A DNA stretch of 64,000 nucleotides from Icerya purchasi (Eukaryota > Arthropoda > Insecta > Hemiptera > Monophlebidae): NCBI GenBank assembly GCA_039619475.1, contig CM077115.1, positions 224,115,291 through 224,179,290 on the forward strand. Direction: 5' to 3'. Position 1 is the first letter of the stretch; every line of letters begins with the position of its first letter. The notes under the pieces are model-generated. The model was not told where the DNA came from, ran no database searches, and saw only the letters and a list, made by a program, of their open reading frames with translations. Position numbers and translations under genes: made by a program. Positions 56,590-64,000 of this stretch are shown piece after piece.

Positions 56590-57640
56590 CTAATAGGTTA
56601 CCACTGCTCCCACCATGGGACCAGTACCGAGTAAAGATAAATGTATCCACTATTAGAGTACAATAACTTACGGACACCTACAGAAGATCTCAAAAAAGAG
56701 GCAATTCAGGTGATTAACAGATATGAAGATTTCACAAAGGCGTATACAGACGGATCTAAGGCTGGTACAGGTAAACTGTCACCAGCAGTGTGCGCTTACG
56801 AAATTGACGGAGTACTAGTAGGGCTTCGTTTAAATGATGCTTGTTCGGCACTGGATGCAGAAATGCTTGCAATTCAGCTCTGTCTCCAGGAGCACTAAAA
56901 TTCTGAAGCTCAACGGAAAAAGATACTGGTTATTACTGATTCTCTGATTACCATACGAAGTCTACAAAATAATAATGCAGAAGAATCAATCGCGCAAAAA
57001 ATTCAAGGGACTCTGCTATTGCTAAATTAGAAGGACTAGCGGATCGGGTTTCTGTGAGGGGTCCCTGCACATACTCAGATCTCAGGGAATGAGCGCGCGA
57101 ATCTAGAAGCTCGGTATGCTATGTTATCCATGATGCCGCATAAATCTCAAGGCCCAACAACGCTCGATACGTTCTTACGCGAAAGAATAACTGAGCAGTG
57201 GAACAAAGAATGGATGTCAAAGACTACGTTCTTACGCCAAATAAAGCCGACTATGGTGGCTGCCGACTAATAGCCCGCGTGTCGAATATACAACGATCAA
57301 TCTACTAAGAATACGGCATACAGCTAAAAGTCATGACCGTATATTGCAAAGGATAACTTAACACATGTCCATATACTGTGCTGAATTAAAATATCCGTCA
57401 GTGCAACACTTCATAATTGAATGCCACAGTTTTAATGCAGTCCGACCAAGCACTTTCATATCGTTAGTAAAAATATTAAACAACAAATAATCGTGTAGCA
57501 CTTTGAAGAAGTACATTCAGGATGTATTGGATTGTTGAGCGGTCTTTAGGTAGCCTAGGAGCAGCTCTCACCGTGATAGCCCTAGTAGTTAAAAACGGTA
57601 ATTCAGTGGGGAAAAAACATAATAATAATAAAACAAAAAT
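56590..57640 (+). mobile_element. I-clade-like LINE, RNase H end (Z2)
   Basis: RNase H with KAYTDGSKAGTGKLSPAVCAYEI, SALDAEMLAIQLCL and VITDSLITIRSL, then a worn HTQISGNERANLEARYA, TFLRQIKPTM and a knuckle-like CAELKYPSVQHFIIECHSF (about 57380-57440). The 3' end is TAA-type repeats (57620-57640), usual in the I clade. Closest in wording to Z1. Stops and frameshifts after residue 85. Confidence 0.75.
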
Positions 57641-60015
57641 GTTAATAAATCAGTTACGTATCATGTTTCGTTTAAATAATTTAGTTGAAATGATTTAATG
57701 TTCTTTCTAATAAAAATTAAAGATTTAAATTTTTGATAAGAATTATTAATATATGTACATTTCTGCTCTTAGATTAATGAAGGAACGAATGAATGAAAGT
57801 TTCATCGGGTATATATTGCTAGTATACTTGTATAGTAGTGAAAAAAAATACGTACATCAAATCTGATTGATATCGTTTTATTAATATATTGATGAAAGCG
57901 TTAACTCGTGTTAAAAAATTTTAAGTGAACCAAGTGGTGGAAAAAACCATTCAAACCAAAGTAGAAAATTTTGCTTGATCGTTTGGACGTGGGATTTCGT
58001 GTCAGCGCGTATCGGAGTTATTTTTCATTTAGCACATCTGTTCAGCGTAGAACCGCAATTTAATAACGAAAATATTTTCAATTTAACTGTTCCCAGTTCT
58101 ACAACATGGCGTTCATGTAACGTCGTAAGGTTTCAATCACGCTAATTAATTCGAATTTGGTTTTAGCTTTATACATTTCGCAAAATTACCAACGGATGTC
58201 ACAAATGATTTTCCGTTGCTTCATTTGTTCGCTTAATATTTTATTACTGTCATCTAGCCAGTATGCTGCGAGTGCGTATATTTTACAAGTCTCATTTTAA
58301 AGTGTTTTATTTATTTTTGTTTTTCTGAAATATCTTGTTTTCCATTACGTATTGAGTTAATTTTTCTGCTTCTTTATTAATCATTCACGTCTATCGTCTT
58401 TCTCTCTATTTTAATCTTCTGCATTTTTGGCCTCATTGCTCGGTCCGACAATTTCCTTTTGTGCACTATATTCTAATTGCCGTCTATTCGTGGTGCATCA
58501 ACCATATTTCTTTTTTTATTTTAGCTCATCGAAGTTAGTAATTTTGAGTAATTGAAAAAAAAAGAAAGAAACTCGCCATTTCCTACAACCTCAACCGTCG
58601 CAAATATCCACAGCGTACATATTTCAGCCTAATTTTTAGAATGTCTTAATGCTCCGAAATAAGCTCTAAATTTTCCAGTGCAAGCTTGTGTTGACTTGAG
58701 GAACTGACAACATTACAAAACGAATTCCTTGAAAACTACCGTCAAAATCTATACGGCTCTTGCCTGAGAAATGGTAAAATTTCCCTGCACTTTCATTTTA
58801 TTCCTTCGCAATTCATTTTTGAAAATCCTTCTCTTTAATAAGTTTACTTTAACGATTGAAACGATGTACCCTACCGCTCTTTCCTTTCTTTCTTATTGTG
58901 CGCGTTTATACTAGCGCAGGAAATTAGCTCCTTCCTCAGACCTATTTTCAACTGCCTTCGTAAAATCCCCTCCTATCTTGCAATTTTAGCTCTTATTTTA
59001 TTCGACTTATTTCTTAAATTCGAAGTATTATTAAAATATTTCGCTTATTTTCACCCAGTTTGTTTTCTTCCTACCCTTTTTATATACGCATTCTTTTCTT
59101 TTTACCTCTTTAATTCTCGTTCACTTTTCCAGCGTCTCTTCCTCCGCAGGTACGATATTATCGCTGAATCCAATAACAAGCATGAAAGTAAATACATACG
59201 TAGATAGTACGAAATTTCCAGCTATTTTCGGAACTCGGGGCTGTTATTCTCTGCGAAATAAAGCTACTATATACGTTTTAGTGGATGGAAAAGGTGATTA
59301 GGAGGAAAGGGAGCGAGCAAAGTAAGATTACGAAGGGATGTTTCGATGAAAGCATTTCGATTTGGATTACGTTTCGATGAGCGCTTGGCGAGTCTGAAAT
59401 TTAGAAGCTTTATCGCAAATGAAAAGGCAAATGAAACATATTCTCTCGTTTGAAAGCATCTGCTTCAAAATGAAAATGTTATCTTAGGCCACTTTTTTTC
59501 ATTCGAACAAATGCGATCACGCGCAGGACATATGATGCCCATTACAATTACGACATTTCGATGGAAGAAAAATATTATTATTACGCTTTCCAATATCGTA
59601 TGAATCGGGGAACTCAGCGGCGCGATACAGAAGAATTCGGCAATGGTATTTCGCTTTCAAGGAAAGAAATAAACAAAATAAAATAATTCAATAAATAAAC
59701 AGACTTTTCTACATCATTTTGTTGGCAAATTACACCGACTTCAAAATTATTGATGATAAATGCAGTCTATTTTCAAAAGAAACCAACACGGTAATTAAAC
59801 AAATGCAGAGTAATTTACTTTGTCTAAATGCAAACCGGCATAAATTAATATTCTGCTTCTTTTTTTTTCTTCTGTTGGCCTAGTATTGATCTACCCAGTT
59901 CCACGTAGCCTAATCGTTAATTTAACTTTTTTGCCGGGTTATTTTTTTTTTTTCAATTTACACGTAAGTTCATGAGTATTTTTTTATAAGTAAATATAAT
60001 TTTTTTTTTATTAAT
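57641..60015. other. Noncoding stretch, nothing recognised
   Basis: No supported gene. The 103-codon frame at 58896-59207 is hydrophobic low-complexity without known features. This is the longest stretch of the right half free of recognisable transposons and may be host sequence. Confidence 0.5.
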
Positions 60016-60075
60016 TTTTTTTTTTTACACGCCATGTACAGCAACCAGGAGCGTGCAAGCTAATTTAATAACGGG

Positions 60076-60841
60076 TTATATTAAATGGAAGAAACCTGTA
60101 GATTTTAGGAAGGAGGACATAGAGGAAATTGTGTTAGGGTCATCCTGGAGGATGGTAGCAATGTTACTGCTGATGTTAAATTTTTGCCGGAGGACGGAAT
60201 AGGAAGAACATTCTAGCAGGAAATGGTTTACTGTCATGTTCGCATTGCATACGAGACACTGCCTGTGCGGAGTTTTGTCGAGCATGTGCTTGTGCGTCAG
60301 GCTAGTGTGTCCTAGACGCAGGCGGCATAAGACGACTTGCTCCCTGCGGCTATCTGGCTGGTGATTCCATGCGCATATTTGCTTTTTGATAGAGCGTAGA
60401 TGGGAAGGTTCCTCTGATTTATTTATCCAATCATGGTGCCATGACTCCAGCAGAAGCTCTTTTAACCAGCTTTTTCATGTCTTCAAAGGGCGTTTTGGTG
60501 TTCAACGAGTTACAACTTTTAGCAGCCTTCATTGATTCCGCATCCGCTAATCTGTTTCCGGGAATATCTGTGAGTCCAGGTATCCAGAGGAACGACGCAA
60601 CCAGCGCAGGAGAACGTAGGAAATAACCACAAATATTATCAGCAATTGGGTGCGTTGATCTTTTCTGTATGCGTTGTAGGGCCCCGAGAGAGTCTGTGCA
60701 GATTACTATATTGTTTTTGTTCGTGGTGATTGCACATTTCATTGCCAGCCTTATTCCGTATAGCTCCGCAGATGTTGCTGAAAAGGTTGCCGGTAGTGAA
60801 CAACTATCTACCACGACGGAGTTTTGGGTAACAGCACACAT
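60076..60841 (-). pseudogene. Y2 RNase H and zinc knuckle
   Basis: The first acidic residue is in FYTDAS at the end of the preceding frame (about 60860). Then ATSAELYGIRLAMKC and VICTDSLGALQRI are kept, but the HSGIPGNELAD-type segment reads GLTDIPGNRLADAES, so the His is lost. After a shift comes CLVCNANMTVNHFLLEC, the CCHC knuckle, and a tail ending STGFFHLI. Confidence 0.82.
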
Positions 60842-62578
60842 CCTGCGTGGTTCTGCGATTTTGAAGCATCGGTGTAGAAGATGTGAGACCTTCTCATTGA
60901 GAGTATCTCGTGTACAATGGCAAATCTTGATGAGCGGTGTTTAATCAGGGAAAAATCAAATTTATCGAGCCAGCAGGACCATGGTGGCAAGGTCGGATTC
61001 GAGGAACGTTCCACGTGTGTCAGCTCTTCAATTTTGAGACCTAAAGGTGTGCTTATATTTGATTGTGTGTATATTCTCGATAGGGAGTTTAACGTCGTAA
61101 GGACTGCCAAAGAGAGAAAGTGAGAGCTTGAAAAGGAGTTTGCTTGGAGAGATCGTAAAATCTGTTTTGAAGTAGGTAAATTTGGCGAGGAGATTGTGTG
61201 GAGAAGAAGAACCAGTATGCGATAATTTCGTCTCATACGTGGAGGCAGCTCCGAGGCCTCGCACAGTAAACTTGCGATGGGAGTTGTGCGAAACGCTCCG
61301 ATGGATACACGAATAGCTGTATGCTTAAGGCTGTCGAGTGTTGAAAGTAGCGCCTTTGATGCTATTGAGTATAGTGGGGCTCCATAGTCGTATTTTGACC
61401 GAATCTGTGCTTGGCACACTGGAAGCAACGATGTTCGATGAACTCCAAACGTTGTGTGTGATAACTTCTTTATGATGTTGAGCTTTTTAACGCAAGGTTT
61501 TTTAAAGTAAGAAATGTGCTGTTTCCATGACCATTTGTTGTCAAGGACAAATCCTAAATATTTTGCTGTCTCCGCTTGTGTTATTATTGAATTATTAAGG
61601 TAAATTTTTATAGAATGATGACAACGCCAAATTTTTCAGAAGTGCACGACTTTAGTTTTTTCAGCAGAGAATTTGAATCCACTTTTGTCTGACCATGATG
61701 AAAGGTCGTTGATTGCTCTTTGCAGGATATTCGTTCCTAGCTTGATGTTTAAACAACTGGTGAATACAACGAGATCATCGGCGAACATCGGTATTTTTAC
61801 CGGCGGTTTGATAATATCCGTAACGTCGTTAATTGCAATATTAAATAAGGTGGGTCCTAACACCGAGCCTTGTGCGATTCCATTCTCTAGTCGTATCGTT
61901 CTGGATCTTGAGTTTCCAATTTTTACTCTGCACAGGCGGTCAGCAAGAAAGCTTTTGATAAAGAGCGGGAGGAGTCCGCGAAACTTCCACTTATGCATGG
62001 TTTCCAATACCTTGTGGCTTGAGGTGCGATCGAAAGCTTTACTTAGGTCGAGAAAAATTGCTATTAGATGAAGTTTCCGGGAGAATGCTTCCCGAATAGA
62101 TTCCGTTAGGTATAGCATTTGGTCTATTCTTGATAGGGAGAGATGAGGTTTTTAGCTTCCAGCTCCCACCTCAACCTGTTATTTACTGTTTTCTCCAATA
62201 CTTTACTCAACACTGATGTTAAGGATATCGGTCGATAGTTATCTGTACTGTGGGGATTTTTAGTATCTTTTATTATAGGTACAATTTCAGCCAGTTTCCA
62301 GTTCATTGGTATTCTTGATGTTGACCATATCGTATTAAAGATAGCGAATATTTGACTTATGGCTGTTTCTGGAGCTTTTTGTAACATATAGATGTGAACA
62401 CCATCCTGTCCTGGGGACGTGGCTTTTGACTGTTGAATAGCTTCAATAACTGGTTGTATGGTTCTGAATTATTTGAAAAAGTCAAACTCTGGGTTACATG
62501 GTGAGGCTTTATGCTCTTGATACTTTTGACGTAGATTAATATCGCCGGAAGCCTAGGAAAAAAATTTTGCGAACTCAT
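60808..62578 (-). pseudogene. Y2 reverse transcriptase and thumb
   Basis: Four open pieces: ATSPGQDGVHIYMLQKAPE (62380-62440), AEIVPIIKDTKNPHSTDNYRPISLTSVLSKVLEKTV (62180-62300), IAIFLDLSKAFDRTSSHKVLE with motif A and KIPMFADDLVVFTSC with the active site (61640-62118), and LPVCQAQIRSKYDYGAPLYSIASKALLSTLDSLKHTAIRVSIGAF (thumb, 61290-61428). Catalytic residues are kept; frame breaks kill it. Confidence 0.82.
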
Positions 62579-63730
62579 TCTGTAATTATTTTGTTATTTA
62601 TGATCAGCGTAGGTGGTGTAAAGTAACTACTGGACCCTTCTATCGCCTTAATCTTTTTCCAGATGAGTCTTGATGGCGTAGAGGGAGTTATAGTAGATAC
62701 AAAGTTGTTCCAGGACTTTTTTTTCGCCTGCTTTAGTGTTCATCTAGCTTTAGCACTTAGTTTCCTAAATTTAATTAAGTTTTCTAGTGATGGATACTTC
62801 TGGAGTTTCTGTAGGGCTTTTCTTCTGTTTTATATAACTTCGAAACAAGCTATTGACCACCATGGGATTTTCTTGGAACGTTTTGTCGGTGGAACAGTAT
62901 AATTGAAGAGTGCCGTTTGTTCCAATAGATCTGTTAAAATTAACACGTCCTGGTGCACTTTTGGTTGTTCGTTATGGAAAGTTAACTTTTTTGCAGCTAA
63001 AGCTTCTGTGTATTTTGTCCAGTTTGTTCTTGCTGGGTTCCATTTATGTAGGTACCTTTGCTGCGCGCTATTTGGAGCACAATTACAGTCTATGCCAATT
63101 GGTACGTGGTCGATTCCTGCTAGATCCGCATGGTGGAATATATATAACGCTTAACAACTTTGGAAATATAAAGCATAGGTCGATTGTTGACCATGTAGCA
63201 TAGGGAAAATTAAAATGCGTAGGCTCACCAGTGGATAGAATTGTCAGATTTCGATCCTCCAGCATTTGCTGTAGTATGCGACCATTCGAATTACATTTGG
63301 AGGCTTTCCATAAAGGGGAGTGAGCATTAAAGTCGCCTATGAATATAAATGGCGGCGGTATGAGGCTGAGCAGTTGTTGGATATATTCCATCTTTACCTT
63401 CTGACTAGGGGGAAGATAAATAGTGCAGATTGAAAGTGGTATCGGCTTATAAATTTTAACTGCAAGTGTTTGAGTACCTGTTGGCAGAATTATTTGTTGG
63501 AAATTTATGTCTGCACGAACGGCTAAGATAACTGCTCCATGCGCACATCCGCCATGCACTGGCTCTGATTCAAGTATGTGATAATTTTTTAGTTTTAAGT
63601 GCTGGTTAGGTTTTAAATGGGTCTCTTGTATGCAACGAACAAGTGGGTTGTACATTGCGATTAGATTTATTAGGTCCTCATAGTGAATGTATAGCCCATT
63701 GCAGTTCCAAGATATTATAAGCTGCTCCAT
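62579..63730 (-). pseudogene. Y2 endonuclease and linker
   Basis: ORF2 begins MEQLIISWNCNGLYIHYEDL at 63730. Endonuclease motifs seen: SWNCNG, CIQETHLK, HGGCAHGAVILAVR, YLPPSQKV, FIFIGDFNAHSPLWKASKCNSNGR, STIDLCFIFP. The frame breaks near 63083 and goes on with AGIDHVPIGIDCN (the SDH-like end, where H is present) and a decayed linker containing NWTKYTEALAAKK and IPWWSIACFEVI. It would nick the target DNA to start insertion. Confidence 0.82.
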
Positions 63731-64000
63731 TATTATTGAATAGTCGTAGTCGTGATCAACTCTAGTACATTCGTTATTTTTGTAATTTTGATTTTCATTT
63801 GGCGATGTTTTATACAGGCGTGATAGTATTTCAACTGCTAGATTAGGCCGGGTATATCATTCGTAACTTCAGTCGCTATTTGATATGCGTTTTGTACTTT
63901 CTCACACATGTCAATGTACACCATGAGGTTTTTCGGCGTCAGTGTATGTTTAGGCGCTTGTAGTTCTTTTTGATCGACGTAACTTTTAAATATTTCATTC
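63720..64000 (-). pseudogene. Y2 ORF1, C-terminal end (partial)
   Basis: Minus-strand frame NEIFKSYVDQKELQAPKHTL, LMVYIDMCEKVQNAYQIATEV, then after one frameshift LAVEILSRLYKTSPNENQNYK, running into the ORF2 Met with a small overlap. The ORF1/ORF2 overlap is usual for this clade. The nucleic-acid-binding knuckles, if present, would be outside the window. Confidence 0.6.

Larger units (their letters stand above)
60016..64000 (-). mobile_element. I-clade-like LINE, near full-length relic (Y2), runs off the window
   Basis: Reading leftward from the window end: ORF1 C-terminus, ORF2 endonuclease, linker, reverse transcriptase, thumb, RNase H, zinc knuckle, a short 3' untranslated part and an A-rich end near 60003-60027. 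ORF2 is split into at least seven open pieces by stops and frameshifts, so it is dead, but every domain is present in order. Same clade as Y1 (compare FADDLVVFTSCLNI with FADDLTIFVNCNTI). No target duplication can be sought because the 5' end lies outside. Confidence 0.85.

Noticed and set aside
61673..62071. 132-codon plus-strand frame
   Set aside because: Antisense shadow of the Y2 reverse transcriptase. The same holds for 60441-60626, 60669-60944 and 62663-63203.
1..64000. Operons, CRISPR arrays, tRNA or rRNA genes
   Set aside because: None seen. The direct repeats are not array-like and no cloverleaf or rRNA core was recognised by eye; a tRNAscan/Infernal run would settle this.

Overview
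This is AT-rich eukaryotic DNA, almost certainly from an arthropod and most likely an insect. I infer this from the mix of transposon families (mariner, Jockey-like, I-clade-like and RTE-like non-LTR retrotransposons, a Penelope-like fragment), the many TA, AAT and poly(A) tracts, and the lack of any operon-like coding. The order cannot be fixed from sequence alone. I could not identify one intact host gene. The window is a transposon graveyard with a few young insertions.

Layout. 1-4.6 kb: a TA-bounded dispersed repeat (called A here) broken by a poly(A)-tailed insertion, then two large fold-back elements, one carrying hammerhead-like motifs. 5.5-6.1 kb: a decayed mariner. 8.7-9.7 kb: a CpG- and GC-richer stretch that could be a host promoter. 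11.4-12.8 kb: an intact mariner with 29-bp inverted ends, an uninterrupted 358-aa DD34D transposase and TA duplications, sitting in the TA end of another A repeat. 13.3-17.6 kb: two head-to-head copies of an RNase H-bearing LINE family (called X here). 18.3-20.9 kb: an I-clade-like LINE (Y1) with an inverted 5' part and a 12-bp target duplication, a textbook twin-priming structure. 21-23 kb: an RTE-like LINE. 23.3-25.0 kb: another X copy. 26.4-27.3 kb: two tandem A repeats. 28.4-30.7 kb: a second RTE-like LINE. 33.5-37.1 kb: the longest X copy, interrupted by a 147-bp insertion with a 10-bp duplication and by another X fragment. 37.6-49 kb: further LINE pieces, including an I-clade-like copy (Z1), a Jockey-like copy (J2) and more X fragments, plus a broken endonuclease/exonuclease/phosphatase-type gene (46.9-47.8 kb). 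51.9-53.9 kb: a young Jockey-like insertion (J1) with an open 618-codon reading frame. 54.9-57.6 kb: Penelope-like 3' end, CR1-like reverse transcriptase and I-clade-like RNase H fragments. 60.0-64.0 kb: a near full-length but decayed I-clade-like LINE (Y2) on the minus strand that runs off the window.

The pieces do not form a pathway. They record repeated insertion: several copies keep target-site duplications (9-14 bp), poly(A) tails and 5' truncation, so their order of arrival can be read from nesting. Only the mariner transposase and the J1 reading frame look open enough to be recent. The most unusual items are the hammerhead-like motifs, the TA-flanked A repeat with its paired hairpins, the clean twin-primed LINE, and the orphan phosphatase-fold gene.
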